A DNA stretch of 64,000 nt from Gammaproteobacteria bacterium (GCA_016194635.1 JACQBC010000010.1:186001-250000); one strand, 5' to 3'. Shown: positions 10,247-20,349, numbered from the stretch's first letter. Made by a program: numbers and translations. The notes: generated by a model from the sequence alone, not told the origin.

Positions 10247-10519
10247 CTAGTTTACGGCATCCTTAAGCGCTTTGCCAGCCTTAAAGCCCGGGATATTTGA
10301 GGCTGGGATATCGATAGTTGCGCCTGTTTGCGGGTTACGGCCCTTACGCGCGGCACGCTGCTTCACCGCAAAAGTACCAAATCCTACAATAATCACTTGT
10401 TCACCTGCTTTGAGCGCATGAGTAATTTTTTCAATTACGGTATCCACCGCGCGGGTAGCGGCGGCTTTAGAAATATCTGCACCTTCGGCAACGGCATCAA
10501 TTAACTCGGTTTTATTCAC
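10247..10519 (-). CDS. hupB: DNA-binding protein HU-beta
   Basis: Small histone-like nucleoid protein of 90 residues that bends and compacts DNA as a dimer. The sequence [26 protein letters not shown] and the DNA-binding arm around [15 protein letters not shown], ending [12 protein letters not shown], are diagnostic. It lies downstream of lon, as in most Gammaproteobacteria, with its own promoter in the 145-bp gap and with tRNA-Val and tRNA-Asp following. The start is preceded by an AAGGGGAA ribosome-binding site. Confidence 0.97.
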   Translation of the reverse strand: MNKTELIDAVAEGADISKAAATRAVDTVIEKITHALKAGEQVIIVGFGTFAVKQRAARKGRNPQTGATIDIPASNIPGFKAGKALKDAVN

Positions 10520-10597
10520 GGAAATTCCCCTTTATCTGATTCGGTATTTTCAGGAAGATGTCGCTCAACGCGCAACACTGGAAGATTGAAGGGCCAA

Positions 10598-10626
10598 CTT
10601 ATACCAATGACCCCTTACGGGGTCAA
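10598..10626 (-). promoter_or_regulatory. Sigma-70 promoter of hupB with embedded palindrome
   Basis: On the minus strand TTGACC and TATAAG are separated by exactly 17 bp, upstream of hupB. The -35 end and spacer contain the perfect inverted repeat TGACCCC-GTAA-GGGGTCA (10608-10625). The palindrome could be an operator, or a weak hairpin just after the lon stop; it has no T-run. Confidence 0.6.
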
Positions 10627-10664
10627 GCACAGTGTTTGGCAATTATTTTCATAAAGGTTCTTGA

Positions 10665-13091
10665 CTAATGTGGACGGATCGGGCTAGTCGTCGCAGTTGC
10701 ATCGGTTTTTTCCGCCGTCGGCAGATTTTTTACTTCCGGCTTGTCAGGTAAGGGTTGCGGTGGATGTAATAAAGCCACTTCTAATACCTGATCGATCCAT
10801 TTTACCGGGCGAATATCCAAATCCGCTTTCACATTGTCCGGCATTTCAGTAAGGTCACGTTTATTTTCCTCAGGAATCAACACGATCTTAATCCCACCAC
10901 GGCGCGCCGCCAACAACTTTTCTTTGAGCCCGCCTATAGGTAATACTTCCCCTCGCAAAGTGATCTCACCGGTCATGGCCACATCCGAGCGTACTGGTAT
11001 ACGTGTTAAAACCGAGACCAAGGCGGTACACATACCAATGCCAGCACTGGGGCCATCTTTGGGAATCGCACCTTCTGGGACATGCACGTGGATATCATTT
11101 TTTTCAAATACATCCGGTTCAATCCCCAACATTTTGGAGCGACTACGTACCACCGTTAATGCCGCCTGGATCGATTCCTTCATCACATCGCCCAGTTGAC
11201 CGGTGATATTGTGTTTACCTTTGCCCGGCATTACCGCAGTTTCGATAGTCAGTAAATCCCCACCGACCTCGGTCCAGGCCAGCCCGGTAACCTGACCAAC
11301 TTGGTCTTTTTCATCGGCGCGTCCAAAGCGAAACCGTTGCACGCCGAGATATTTTTCGAGATCGGCGGCCTTGATAATCATCTTCTCATGATCCGGGTTT
11401 AAGCTTATCGCCTTGACCACCTTACGGGAAATTTTGGCAATTTCACGCTCCAGATTACGTACGCCCGCCTCGCGGGTGTAATAGCGGATAATATCGCGCA
11501 CCGCCTCGTCGCTAATTTCAATCTCGCTTTCCTTGAGCCCATTGTTCTTCATCTGCTTTTTGATGAGATAACGCATAGCGATATTTATTTTCTCATCTTC
11601 GGTATAACCGGACAGACGAATGACTTCCATCCGGTCCAACAAGGCCGCGGGAATATTCATCGTATTGGAGGTGGCGACAAACATCACCTCCGACAGGTCA
11701 TAATCTACTTCCAGATAGTGATCATTAAAGGTGTGATTTTGCTCCGGATCCAATACCTCCAATAACGCCGCGGCGGGATCACCACGGAAATCCATGGCCA
11801 TCTTATCGATTTCATCCAACAAGAATAACGGATTACGCGTGCCTATCTTGGCGAGATTCTGCACGATCTTACCCGGCATCGACCCAATATAAGTACGACG
11901 ATGTCCACGAATTTCAGCCTCGTCGCGCACTCCGCCTAAGGCCATGCGGATAAACTTACGATTGGTGGCGCGCGCGATCGATTGCCCCAAGGAAGTCTTA
12001 CCCACGCCCGGTGGACCCACCAGGCATAAAATCGGGCCTTTGAGTTTTTTCATGCGTTGTTGCACGGCAAGGTATTCCAAGATACGTTCTTTTACCTTGT
12101 CCAAACCATAGTGGTCCTCATCCAATACCGTCTCGGCGATAGCGAGATCGTGATGCACCTTGGTACGTTTGCGCCAGGGCACATTGACTAACCAGTCCAG
12201 GTAATTACGCACCACGGTGGCTTCCGCCGACATCGGCGACATCATCTTGAGTTTATGCAGCTCGGCCTTGGCCTTGGTCTTGGCCTCTTTTGACATGCCG
12301 GCTTTTTCAATTTTCTTTTCCAACTCCTCGATCTCGTTCGGCACGTCATCCATTTCACCGAGTTCTTTCTGGATCGCTTTCATTTGTTCGTTTAGATAAT
12401 ATTCGCGCTGGCTTTTTTCCATCTGGCGTTTGACGCGGCCACGAATGCGCTTTTCAACTTGCAATAAATCGATCTCGGATTCGAGCACGCCCATCATATG
12501 TTCAAAACGTTCGCGTAAATCGGCGATTTCCAATACCTTCTGTTTTTCTTCGATTTTGAGCGACATATGCGCCGCGATGGTATCCACCAAGCGGCTGGGC
12601 TCGTCGATATTGGACAACGAGGTCAAAATTTCCGGGGGTATCTTACGATTGAGCTTGACGTATTGATCGAATTGCGAGGTCAACGATCGAATTAACACCT
12701 CAGCCTCACGATCGACAATGTTCTTCTCGGCAATAGCGACGATTTGTGCCGTGAAATAATGCTCGCCATTAATAAAGTTCACTATTCGTGCACGGCGATT
12801 ACCCTCGACTAATACCTTGACCGTGCCATCGGGTAACTTGAGCAATTGGAGGATATTGGAAACCGTGCCGATATCGTAGATATCTTGTGGCTTGGGATCA
12901 TCTTCCGAGGCGCTGCGTTGCGCCACCAGTAATATTTGCTTATCCCCTTCCATCGCCGCTTCGAGGGCCTTGATCGATTTCTCACGGCCAACAAACAACG
13001 GGATCACCATGTGCGGGTAAACGACGACATCGCGCAACGGTAAGATAGGAATGCTGCTGACGGGTTCAGTGACCATTTCCGATTCGGACAT
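10665..13091 (-). CDS. lon: ATP-dependent protease La
   Basis: Homo-hexameric AAA+ serine protease of the cytoplasm that degrades misfolded and regulatory proteins. Domains in order: N-terminal substrate domain (about 12-205), coiled segment, AAA+ module with Walker A GPPGVGKT at 359-366 and Walker [10 protein letters not shown] at 423-430, and the proteolytic domain with catalytic Ser682 (PKDGPSAG) and Lys725. The 43-residue spacing between Ser and Lys equals that of Escherichia coli Lon. 808 residues is slightly longer than usual because of a Pro- and Thr-rich tail. Upstream is a heat-shock-type promoter. Confidence 0.97.
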   Translation of the reverse strand: MSESEMVTEPVSSIPILPLRDVVVYPHMVIPLFVGREKSIKALEAAMEGDKQILLVAQRSASEDDPKPQDIYDIGTVSNILQLLKLPDGTVKVLVEGNRRARIVNFINGEHYFTAQIVAIAEKNIVDREAEVLIRSLTSQFDQYVKLNRKIPPEILTSLSNIDEPSRLVDTIAAHMSLKIEEKQKVLEIADLRERFEHMMGVLESEIDLLQVEKRIRGRVKRQMEKSQREYYLNEQMKAIQKELGEMDDVPNEIEELEKKIEKAGMSKEAKTKAKAELHKLKMMSPMSAEATVVRNYLDWLVNVPWRKRTKVHHDLAIAETVLDEDHYGLDKVKERILEYLAVQQRMKKLKGPILCLVGPPGVGKTSLGQSIARATNRKFIRMALGGVRDEAEIRGHRRTYIGSMPGKIVQNLAKIGTRNPLFLLDEIDKMAMDFRGDPAAALLEVLDPEQNHTFNDHYLEVDYDLSEVMFVATSNTMNIPAALLDRMEVIRLSGYTEDEKINIAMRYLIKKQMKNNGLKESEIEISDEAVRDIIRYYTREAGVRNLEREIAKISRKVVKAISLNPDHEKMIIKAADLEKYLGVQRFRFGRADEKDQVGQVTGLAWTEVGGDLLTIETAVMPGKGKHNITGQLGDVMKESIQAALTVVRSRSKMLGIEPDVFEKNDIHVHVPEGAIPKDGPSAGIGMCTALVSVLTRIPVRSDVAMTGEITLRGEVLPIGGLKEKLLAARRGGIKIVLIPEENKRDLTEMPDNVKADLDIRPVKWIDQVLEVALLHPPQPLPDKPEVKNLPTAEKTDATATTSPIRPH

Positions 13092-13125
13092 GTTAGATTC
13101 CTATGGTTAGCGAACGACTCACCCG

Positions 13126-13155
13126 ACATAGGGTCAGGCACCGGGCATTTCAATC
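13126..13155 (-). promoter_or_regulatory. Probable sigma-32 heat-shock promoter of lon
   Basis: The minus strand reads ATTGAAA, 14 bp, CCCTATGT, against the sigma-32 consensus CTTGAAA, 11-16 bp, CCCCATNT. The -10 ends 34 bp before the lon start codon, and the start has an AGGA ribosome-binding site. lon is a classic sigma-32 target, which supports the assignment. Confidence 0.6.
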
Positions 13156-13206
13156 AGCCAGTCACGCCGTGTGAAGATCACCACCGTTTAACAGGGGTAT
13201 CTACAC

Positions 13207-14487
13207 TCAGCGATCATCCGCCGAGGCCTTGAGCTGATCAGTACCTTCGTAGATAAATAAAGGTTTGTTATTACCCAAGATCACCGATTCATCAATAACG
13301 ACTTTCTCCAAACCCTCAGCCGAGGGCAATTCGTACATGGTATCCAATAATACACGTTCTAAGATAGAACGCAGGCCGCGAGCACCGGTATTGCGCTCCT
13401 TGGCCTTGGTCGCGACCGCCCGCAGGGCCTCGGTGCGAAACTCCAGATCAACACCTTCCATTTCAAACAACTTATGGTATTGCTTGGTGATAGCGTTGCG
13501 CGGCTCGGTGAGAATTTGGACCAAGGCTAGTTCGTCCAATTCCTCCAGAGTTGCCAGCACCGGCAAACGACCAACAAATTCTGGAATCAAACCGAATTTA
13601 ATTAAATCTTCCGGTTCGACGGTATGGAGTAATTCATTGATGTGTTTATCGCTTTTGCTGCGTACTTCGGCCGAGAACCCGATACCGCCTTTTTCAGAGC
13701 GATTACGGATGATCTTTTCTAAGCCAGAGAACGCCCCGCCGCATATAAATAAGATATTGGTGGTGTCAACCTGCAAAAATTCTTGTTGCGGATGTTTGCG
13801 GCCGCCTTGCGGTGGAACCGAGGCAATCGTCCCTTCGATTAATTTAAGCAGCGCCTGCTGCACACCCTCGCCCGATACGTCGCGGGTGATCGAAGGATTT
13901 TCGGATTTGCGTGAAATCTTGTCGATTTCATCGATATACACAATACCGGTTTGGGCCTTTTCGACGTCGTATTCGCATTTTTGCAACAGCTTCTGGATAA
14001 TATTTTCAACGTCTTCACCGACATAACCGGCCTCGGTTAAAGTGGTGGCATCGGCAATGGTAAAGGGCACATTGAGTAAACGCGCCAGGGTTTCCGCCAG
14101 CAATGTTTTACCGCTGCCGGTGGGCCCGATTAACAGTATATTGCTCTTGGATAACTCGACTTCATCTTTGCGTTGGGTGGTTTCCAAGCGCTTGTAGTGG
14201 TTGTAAACCGCTACCGACAGAACTTTCTTGGCTTCGGTCTGGCCTATTACGTATTCGTCGAGGATCGCGTTGATTTCGCGCGGTGTCGGTAACTTTTTAC
14301 CGGACGATGACGACGACTGCTCTTGCACCTCTTCGCGAATAATGTCATTACATAACTCCACACATTCGTCGCAAATAAACACCGAGGGGCCAGCGATCAG
14401 TTTGCGTACTTCATGTTGGCTCTTACCGCAAAACGAACAATACAGCAGCTTGCCGCTTTCACCTGAACCCTGTTTATTCTCAGCCAT
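13207..14487 (-). CDS. clpX: ATP-dependent Clp protease ATP-binding subunit ClpX
   Basis: AAA+ unfoldase that selects substrates (including SsrA-tagged proteins) and feeds them to ClpP. The N-terminal zinc-binding domain has Cys17, Cys20, Cys39 and Cys42 (CSFC, CDEC). Walker A GPTGSGKT is near 120, Walker [10 protein letters not shown] near 182, and the ClpP-contacting IGF loop appears as [10 protein letters not shown] near 266. Pore-loop GYVGED is present. 426 residues is standard. It is 128 bp downstream of clpP, a gap that may hold its own promoter. Confidence 0.97.
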   Translation of the reverse strand: MAENKQGSGESGKLLYCSFCGKSQHEVRKLIAGPSVFICDECVELCNDIIREEVQEQSSSSSGKKLPTPREINAILDEYVIGQTEAKKVLSVAVYNHYKRLETTQRKDEVELSKSNILLIGPTGSGKTLLAETLARLLNVPFTIADATTLTEAGYVGEDVENIIQKLLQKCEYDVEKAQTGIVYIDEIDKISRKSENPSITRDVSGEGVQQALLKLIEGTIASVPPQGGRKHPQQEFLQVDTTNILFICGGAFSGLEKIIRNRSEKGGIGFSAEVRSKSDKHINELLHTVEPEDLIKFGLIPEFVGRLPVLATLEELDELALVQILTEPRNAITKQYHKLFEMEGVDLEFRTEALRAVATKAKERNTGARGLRSILERVLLDTMYELPSAEGLEKVVIDESVILGNNKPLFIYEGTDQLKASADDR

Positions 14488-14615
14488 TCTCGCACCTCGT
14501 CTGACCGATTATGCATTTGAGCACCATGCAGTTAACCGGCCGGTTTTTCAAGTCATCTAGAGCACGATTCGCCAACTATCATAATAAGCATAGTCGAAAT
14601 GGAACCTGCTACCCA

Positions 14616-15266
14616 TCACGCTTTGAGCTTATCGGTAGGCAACCGCTTAACCAGTACCTGGTCGACCAACCCGTATTTAACGGATTCCTCCGCGCTCATA
14701 AAAAAGTCCCGGTCGGTGTCCTGTGCTATACGCTCTAAGGGCTGGCCCGTATGTTTGGACAGTACATCGTTCAATCGTTCACGGATCTGGAGAATTTCAC
14801 GAGCATGGATCTCAATATCCGAAGCCTGGCCTTGGAAGCCGCCTAAGGGCTGATGAATCATGGTGCGCGAATGCGGTAATGCGTAACGTTTACCCTTGGC
14901 GCCGGCGGTCAGCAACAGGGCACCCATGCTCGCCGCTTGGCCGATACACATGGTGCTGACGTCCGGTTTAATAAACTGCATGGTGTCGTATATCGACATC
15001 CCCGATGTAACCGAACCCCCGGGGGAATTTATATAAAGGTTGATGTCTTTATCCGGATTTTCCGATTCTAAAAACAATAATTGGGCAACGACCAAGTTGG
15101 CCATGTGGTCTTCAATCGCACCGACGATAAAAATCACCCGCTCTTTTAATAGCCGGGAATAGATATCATAGGCTCGCTCACCACGGGCAGTTTGTTCTAC
15201 CACCATGGGAACAAGTTGGTTATGGATTGTACTGGGCCAGTTACTCATAGTGCTTCTATCGGTCAC
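14616..15266 (-). CDS. clpP: ATP-dependent Clp protease proteolytic subunit
   Basis: Serine peptidase that forms the tetradecameric chamber of ClpXP. The catalytic triad is Ser113 (GQAASMGA), His138 (HSRTMIHQP) and Asp187. I keep the GTG start at 15266 because AGGAAG lies 7 bp upstream; a later ATG at 15248 has a weaker site. The N-terminal residues before LVPMVVEQ would be the processed propeptide. 216 residues compares with 207 in Escherichia coli. It lies between tig and clpX, as expected. Confidence 0.96.
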   Translation of the reverse strand: MTDRSTMSNWPSTIHNQLVPMVVEQTARGERAYDIYSRLLKERVIFIVGAIEDHMANLVVAQLLFLESENPDKDINLYINSPGGSVTSGMSIYDTMQFIKPDVSTMCIGQAASMGALLLTAGAKGKRYALPHSRTMIHQPLGGFQGQASDIEIHAREILQIRERLNDVLSKHTGQPLERIAQDTDRDFFMSAEESVKYGLVDQVLVKRLPTDKLKA

Positions 15267-15311
15267 GCTAATGCTTCCTTTAAACGTCGTTGGTAGGGTT
15301 CCAATTCCAGC

Positions 15312-16613
15312 TTATTTCTGTGGATTCATTACCTCATTGAAACTCAAGGTTTTTTCAGTGATTTTGGCCTGGGTCAGGATCCAGTCGACCACCTGTTCTT
15401 CCAACACCACAGACTCAATTTCTGCCAACCGTTGTGCATCGGCATAGTACCATGAGATAACTTCTTGAGGGCGTTCGTAAGGCGCTGCTAACGACTCGAC
15501 TTTCTGCCGCACCTTGGCCTTATCCGCCTGCAGTTTTTGTTGCCGGATCACCTCGGCGAGCAGCAAGCCTAAACTCACACGGCGCTTGGCCTGTTCGGTA
15601 AAAAAGCTTGGTTGCAGCTTGATTTGCTCTTTGGGCATGCCCTGGCGTTGTAAATTTTCAGCCATTTGTTCCGCTAGGTGTTGCGCCTCGTTTTCCACCA
15701 GACTCTTAGGCACTTCCAGAGGATTGACCGCCAGCAGGCCGTCCATGACATTTTGTTTGAGTTTGGATAACAAAGCGGCGTCCAATTCGCGCTGCATATT
15801 TTGGCGGATCTCGCTGCGCATGGTGGTGACATTAGCGTCGTCCACACCCAGGCGCTTGGCTAATACGCTGTCATCGGCCGGGGGAATCGAGGCTTCAACC
15901 CGCAATACCTTGACTGCAAAGCTGACCGGCTTACCGGCCAATTCCTTGGCGTGATACTGCGCCGGAAAATTTAAGTCCAAGTGCCGCTCCTGATTCGCGG
16001 ACACCCCCACCAAACCGGTTTCAAACCCGTCAATCATCCGCCCCTTGCCCAGCTCAACGGGATAGGACTTGCCCTGGCCACCGGCAATCGGCTTGCCTTC
16101 TGAACTTCCATTGAAATCCATGACCACCCGATCGCCCAATGCGGCGGGGCGCGCGACCTCCTCCCAGGTATGGTGTTGTGCACGGATCGTGGTGATCATC
16201 GCGTCCACATCGCTATCGGTAATAGTCGCCAGCGGCCTCTCAACATTGATCCCGCTATTAATATGCTGAAGCTCCGGATAGATTTCAAAGGTGGCGACAT
16301 ATTTAAAACCTTCACCGGTGGTGGTATTTGCGGCTTCAAAGCTCGGGTATCCTGCAGGGCGTAGCTGTTGTTGTTGGATCGCTTCGTAAAAACTCGATTG
16401 CATCACATCCCCCAACACCTCCTTACGTACCTGGGATCCATAGTATTGCTGGACCATCTGTAGAGGGACTTTCCCGGCACGGAAACCTTTCAATTTGACG
16501 GTGCGGGACAGGTTTTTTAAACGTTGTTCGATCGCCGAATCAATTTTCTCATTTTCCACGGTAATGGTTAAGCGACGTTCTAATTGACCGGTCGTTTCGA
16601 TGGAAACCTGCAT
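15312..16613 (-). CDS. tig: Trigger factor, ribosome-bound chaperone
   Basis: Binds the ribosome exit tunnel and shields nascent chains; it also has a peptidyl-prolyl isomerase domain. The ribosome-docking signature FRAGKVP is near residue 46. The FKBP-type domain spans about 150-235 (GDRVVMDFNGSSEGKP), followed by the helical chaperone domain to the end. The second ATG at 16613 is chosen because AGGA is 6 bp upstream of it, while the first ATG directly abuts that site. 433 residues, as in Escherichia coli (432). It starts the tig-clpP-clpX-lon block downstream of tRNA-Leu. Confidence 0.96.
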   Translation of the reverse strand: MQVSIETTGQLERRLTITVENEKIDSAIEQRLKNLSRTVKLKGFRAGKVPLQMVQQYYGSQVRKEVLGDVMQSSFYEAIQQQQLRPAGYPSFEAANTTTGEGFKYVATFEIYPELQHINSGINVERPLATITDSDVDAMITTIRAQHHTWEEVARPAALGDRVVMDFNGSSEGKPIAGGQGKSYPVELGKGRMIDGFETGLVGVSANQERHLDLNFPAQYHAKELAGKPVSFAVKVLRVEASIPPADDSVLAKRLGVDDANVTTMRSEIRQNMQRELDAALLSKLKQNVMDGLLAVNPLEVPKSLVENEAQHLAEQMAENLQRQGMPKEQIKLQPSFFTEQAKRRVSLGLLLAEVIRQQKLQADKAKVRQKVESLAAPYERPQEVISWYYADAQRLAEIESVVLEEQVVDWILTQAKITEKTLSFNEVMNPQK

Positions 16614-16673
16614 ATCCATTCCTCACTGTCTTGTTGATGGAGCGTAACACTACCCAGTTGCAATTAAAAAAAC

Positions 16674-16758
16674 TGGTGCGAAAGGAGAGACTCGAACTCT
16701 CACGGGTTGCCCCACAGGAACCTAAATCCTGGGCGTCTACCAATTCCGCCACTTTCGC
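16674..16758 (-). tRNA. tRNA-Leu (TAG)
   Basis: Class II tRNA with a long variable arm, beginning GCGAAAGTGGCGGAATTGG on the minus strand. The anticodon loop ATTTAGG gives TAG. CCA is encoded. It lies directly upstream of tig, as in many Gammaproteobacteria. Confidence 0.96.
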
Positions 16759-16775
16759 GGAGCGACAAGCGGCGG

Positions 16776-16781
16776 ATTATA
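16776..16781 (-). promoter_or_regulatory. -10 box of the tRNA-Leu promoter
   Basis: A perfect TATAAT on the minus strand, 18 nt before the mature tRNA 5' end, is followed by the GC-rich stretch CCGCCGC. A GC-rich discriminator is typical of stringently controlled tRNA promoters. I see no good -35. Confidence 0.5.
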
Positions 16782-16900
16782 AAATACCCCGCAGCAATAG
16801 GGCAGACTTTTAGCCATTGGATGAATCAATACCTGCAGCGGATAGATTTATCTCTGATTGTGGATTATATCTTCTTAAACAATGAGTTAACTATTTTTGG

Positions 16901-18157
16901 TTAATTTTTATGATACCGCTGGGCATGAAATGCCTTGGCTTGAGAATAAATTTCTTCAACCTCGTGTATCTCATTGGGTGCTTGCTGAAGATAATCCGAA
17001 CGCGCCATGCGAATCTGACGAAGCTGAGAATCGAGGGCAGCGGCGGTTAACTTTATCCCAAATCCCGGTATGCGCGATCGCGCGCGGCTCTGGTAGGCAT
17101 ACAGCGTATCGATTAAATAATACCCCAATGCTTCGGTATAGTGTGAATCCTCCCAATACCACCGCATCTGCTGTTCAACATCACCCAACGCGGGGATCTT
17201 CTCCATCGTCACGGGGTTATAACCGCTAAAATCCCACAGCGGAAATTCACCACGGTGCAATGCCTTGGCCTCGTCGCTGATCACCTGCACAAGTTCACGT
17301 TTCCACGCTTCGATGGTTTGCTCATCGCCGGTTAATCGCCACAGTTCCCACAAACGCGCATGCGAGGGTGAAATAAAAAACTTGGCTTCGATGTTATGTG
17401 TATAGCAGTAACGCACGATCGCCCGCAGGGTCTTCATACCAGGCCCCTGCCCTGCGGATAAATTTATGGTTCGGCGCGGCTCAAACGATTCGTTCGCCAT
17501 GACCAGATTTTCAAAATCACGAAACATCGCGCGGTTACCACCGCGATCGCGCACTCGCTGGTAATGGCGCTGTGCGGCCCATGCCGCGAGATCAGCGTTA
17601 CCCGCTTGCGCCTTCCAGGTACCTACACTGGCATTGAGCGCTTCGAAGGACCATAAACTGGGCACCACATCGCTTAGGTATTGTTTAATATTGAATGCCC
17701 GCGGTGAACCGTCGGCGGCCACCCGCAGGCGTGCGTCAACGAATTCCGGGCTGGTAATATTGTCCGCGAATTCAAACCAATCCAAACCCCAGATCAGCTG
17801 TTTCACCGTATGCTGGGCATCGGCGTGTTGCAGGTAACGGTACAATTCAAATAACGAGGTTCCGGCCAGGGCCAGGTTGTAGACTTTTTTTCCTTCCCAG
17901 ACCGGATGGTGCGGGGCGATGGCTAAACCGCGCGAGGTGCCTAGGATCAACACTTCAGGGTCATAGCGGCTCACTCCGTAGGCCTTACTTAGGCGTTGCC
18001 GGACGTCGGCCTCGGGTTTGTTAGCATTGACCCCTTGGATTTTAGGACTGGGAAACATGTCATAGGGATCAATCCACCCATTAAACGCGGCAATCAGCAC
18101 TAACATTCCCAGCCAGAGTCCGAAAAATATTCTTAAATAACGGAGCGCCATCCGCAT
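16901..18157 (-). CDS. SGNH-like protein partnered with an MBOAT acyltransferase
   Basis: 418-residue membrane-anchored protein with one N-terminal helix (about 8-26) and an extracytoplasmic domain. It carries GTSR at 73-76, like the nucleophile block of SGNH/AlgJ-AlgX-type enzymes, and DSHYT near 338-342, like the Asp-x-His block. These are the only catalytic hints; overall it resembles none of the named alginate proteins closely enough for a symbol. Its ATG overlaps the stop codon of the upstream MBOAT gene by one base, so the two are co-translated. The likely job is the periplasmic acetyl-transfer or acceptor side of a polysaccharide O-acetylation system. Function is inferred. Confidence 0.7.
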   Translation of the reverse strand: MRMALRYLRIFFGLWLGMLVLIAAFNGWIDPYDMFPSPKIQGVNANKPEADVRQRLSKAYGVSRYDPEVLILGTSRGLAIAPHHPVWEGKKVYNLALAGTSLFELYRYLQHADAQHTVKQLIWGLDWFEFADNITSPEFVDARLRVAADGSPRAFNIKQYLSDVVPSLWSFEALNASVGTWKAQAGNADLAAWAAQRHYQRVRDRGGNRAMFRDFENLVMANESFEPRRTINLSAGQGPGMKTLRAIVRYCYTHNIEAKFFISPSHARLWELWRLTGDEQTIEAWKRELVQVISDEAKALHRGEFPLWDFSGYNPVTMEKIPALGDVEQQMRWYWEDSHYTEALGYYLIDTLYAYQSRARSRIPGFGIKLTAAALDSQLRQIRMARSDYLQQAPNEIHEVEEIYSQAKAFHAQRYHKN

Positions 18158-19692
18158 TAAAACCGGAAATATAAAAATTCGCTAACGTGCGATAACCGCA
18201 ATACGGCCACCAGACCACCGATGGCGATGACTACCGCCCAGGCGGTCGACATCCGCCAGCGTGGCCAGCATTGGATCTTTTTCACGGGCTGTACCGCGGG
18301 CCGATAGGCCGCCATAATTTGTTGCGTATTGGGCAGCCACCATACCAACAACACCATCAGTATCATCATGATTAAATTGCCGCTACCGTCGAAATAACGC
18401 AGCGGCTGAAATTGCCATCCCCAGGCGCTGACCAGATCCGCCAGTGGACCAAGCGCGGCCCGATCCGCCTGCGGCCAGATCACCCCGTTGATACCTGCCA
18501 TGCCTGCGAGCATCCGCCGAGCACTGCTAAAATCCTCGGCACGGAAAAACACCCAGCCGACCGTGACGGCGCTAAAGGTGATACATCGCCCTACGAAGCG
18601 CCCCAGACGCGAGGAGGTATCCGCTGACCTCCCCCACCGTTGCTGTAACCCCTGCCAGGCATGATTGATAACTAAATAGATACCGTGCAGGCCACCCCAG
18701 GCCACAAAAGTCCAGCCCGCTCCGTGCCATAACCCACCCAACAACATAGTGGCCATTAAATTGAGATAACGGCGCGGCTTACCGCGGCGATTTCCCCCCA
18801 GTGGCAGGTACACATACTCCCGTAAAAACCGCGACAGCGTCATGTGCCAGCGCCGCCAAAAATCAATGATATTCACCGCCTTGTAGGGCGAATTGAAATT
18901 CAGCGGTAACCGTACCCCCACCATCAAGGCCAGGCCCAGGGCCATATCGGAATATCCGGAAAAGTCAAAATACAGTTGCAGGCTATAGGCTAATGCACCG
19001 CGCCAGGCTTCAAAGAATGATAAGGCGATGCCCTGGGTGACCGCATCGAAGGCCATTGTACTAAACCGCGCCAGCCCATCTGCGATCAGCACTTTCTTGA
19101 GCAACCCAATCACAAAGATTGAAACCCCGGTGGCCAGCCGCGCAGGACGCAGGTGATACACTCCACGGCGGCGAAATTGCGGAATGATTTCTTTGTGGTG
19201 CACGATTGGCCCGGCGATCAATTGCGGAAAAAAAGTCACAAATAAACAAAAACGTAAAAAATCATACTCCCGGGTTTCACCACGATAGGCATCGACTAAA
19301 TAGGCGATTTTTTGGAACGTAATGAACGAAATACCCAGGGGCAAGACAATACTGCCGATCACCCACTGCGAACCTGTCGCGAGACTAAGGGTGGTGATAA
19401 AAAAATTGGCGTATTTAAAATAACCCAGTACCGCCAGATTTGCCGCCAGCCCGCCCACTAAGACCCAGCGGCGTGGCTGCACCGAAAGCGAAACACCCAA
19501 GATATAATTCACTACGATCGAAGGTACAATCAACGCTAAATAGAGTGGATTCCACCAACCATAAAAAAACAGCGATGCCAACACCAGCCACGCCAGCGCG
19601 ACCTTCTGCTGTCCACGCGCACCTAGGATGTAAAACACCCCCAGGGTGATCGGTAGAAACAGAAATATAAATTCGTAGGAATTAAATAACAT
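18157..19692 (-). CDS. MBOAT family O-acyltransferase (AlgI type)
   Basis: Polytopic inner-membrane protein of 511 residues that carries acetyl groups across the membrane for O-acetylation of an extracytoplasmic glycan. The AlgI/DltB signatures are clear: SGYSDMALG, FWRRWHMTLSRFLREYVYLPLGGNRRG, and WHGAGWTFVAWGGLHG with the conserved His near 323. The start at 19692 (MLFNSYEFIFLFLPI) is the usual AlgI N-terminus; ten upstream codons are not needed. No alginate or capsule genes are nearby, so the acceptor polymer is unknown. Confidence 0.88.
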   Translation of the reverse strand: MLFNSYEFIFLFLPITLGVFYILGARGQQKVALAWLVLASLFFYGWWNPLYLALIVPSIVVNYILGVSLSVQPRRWVLVGGLAANLAVLGYFKYANFFITTLSLATGSQWVIGSIVLPLGISFITFQKIAYLVDAYRGETREYDFLRFCLFVTFFPQLIAGPIVHHKEIIPQFRRRGVYHLRPARLATGVSIFVIGLLKKVLIADGLARFSTMAFDAVTQGIALSFFEAWRGALAYSLQLYFDFSGYSDMALGLALMVGVRLPLNFNSPYKAVNIIDFWRRWHMTLSRFLREYVYLPLGGNRRGKPRRYLNLMATMLLGGLWHGAGWTFVAWGGLHGIYLVINHAWQGLQQRWGRSADTSSRLGRFVGRCITFSAVTVGWVFFRAEDFSSARRMLAGMAGINGVIWPQADRAALGPLADLVSAWGWQFQPLRYFDGSGNLIMMILMVLLVWWLPNTQQIMAAYRPAVQPVKKIQCWPRWRMSTAWAVVIAIGGLVAVLRLSHVSEFLYFRF

Positions 19693-19797
19693 GCACGATT
19701 GGGAAATGGAATGACGAATCAACCGTCAGTGAGATCCAGCGCATGATTTCGCAGCAAGGTGAGCCTATTTTGATGGTGGCGCAAATAACATAGTATA

Positions 19798-19873
19798 TGG
19801 TGGGTCGTGTAGGGGTCGAACCTACGACCAAGAGATTAAGAGTCTCCTGCTCTACCAGCTGAGCTAACGACCC
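19798..19873 (-). tRNA. tRNA-Lys (CTT)
   Basis: Minus-strand cloverleaf beginning GGGTCGTTAGCTCAG. The anticodon loop CTCTTAA gives CTT. CCA is encoded. It is the last gene of the Pro-Arg-His-Lys cluster. Confidence 0.95.
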
Positions 19874-19935
19874 ACGTATTCCGGTGGGAAAGGGCGGTTA
19901 TTCTACCCCAATGGCAACCGAATTAAATCAAAAAT

Positions 19936-20013
19936 TGGGGTGGCTGATGGGATTCGAACCCACGACAACCGGAATCACAATCCGGGACTCTAACCAGCTG
20001 AGCTACAGCCACC
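19936..20013 (-). tRNA. tRNA-His (GTG)
   Basis: Minus-strand cloverleaf beginning GGTGGCTGTAGCTCAG, with the extra 5' G typical of tRNA-His, anticodon loop TTGTGAT (GTG), T-arm GGTTCGAATC, and an encoded CCA. Confidence 0.95.
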
Positions 20014-20117
20014 ATCAAACCCGTTCTAGTCCACGCGTAGCGTGTTATTAGGTATCTCAGCAACAGATTCTACTGTTGTCTTCCCCTGGCGACTAGACAC
20101 AAACCAGTGGAATTAAT

Positions 20118-20172
20118 CGCCAACCTAAGGTTTACCGTGTCTGCATTCGCAATGAGCGTCCCGGGAGGGGAT
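20118..20172. repeat. 55-bp direct repeat, copy 1, contains tRNA-Arg 3' end
   Basis: This 55-bp block is identical to 20295-20349, 177 bp away. Its last 16 bases are the 3' end of tRNA-Arg plus the discriminator base; the rest of the tRNA is missing here. Beyond base 20172 the two copies diverge at once. Confidence 0.9.
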
Positions 20173-20294
20173 ACTCACGCTCCGCGTTCGCCCTTGCGGG
20201 CCAGCACCTTCGGTGCTGTTCGACTCGCTTTCGCGAGTCGTCGAACCCACCTTGTTGATTACGTCGGGGGTTCGATCGCAGCCCCCGCGCTTTC
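20173..20294. repeat. Hairpin-rich spacer with inverted tRNA T-arm fragment
   Basis: Between the two 55-bp repeats lie stem-loops in a row: GCCC-TTGC-GGGC, CAGCACC-TTC-GGTGCTG, and GACTCGC-TTTC-GCGAGTC. At 20263-20277 GTCGGGGGTTCGATC is an exact 15-bp copy of the tRNA-Arg T-arm in the opposite orientation. An open frame runs across the area but only as a by-product of the repeat. There is no protein gene in 20014-20333. Confidence 0.8.
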
Positions 20295-20349
20295 CGCCAA
20301 CCTAAGGTTTACCGTGTCTGCATTCGCAATGAGCGTCCCGGGAGGGGAT
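20295..20349. repeat. 55-bp direct repeat, copy 2, overlapping tRNA-Arg
   Basis: Second copy of the 55-bp repeat. It covers the last 16 nt of the tRNA-Arg gene and 39 bp of downstream flank. Confidence 0.9.

Noticed and set aside
13265-14026. 253-codon open frame antisense to clpX
   Set aside because: Serine-rich reverse reading of clpX without domain or initiation signals.
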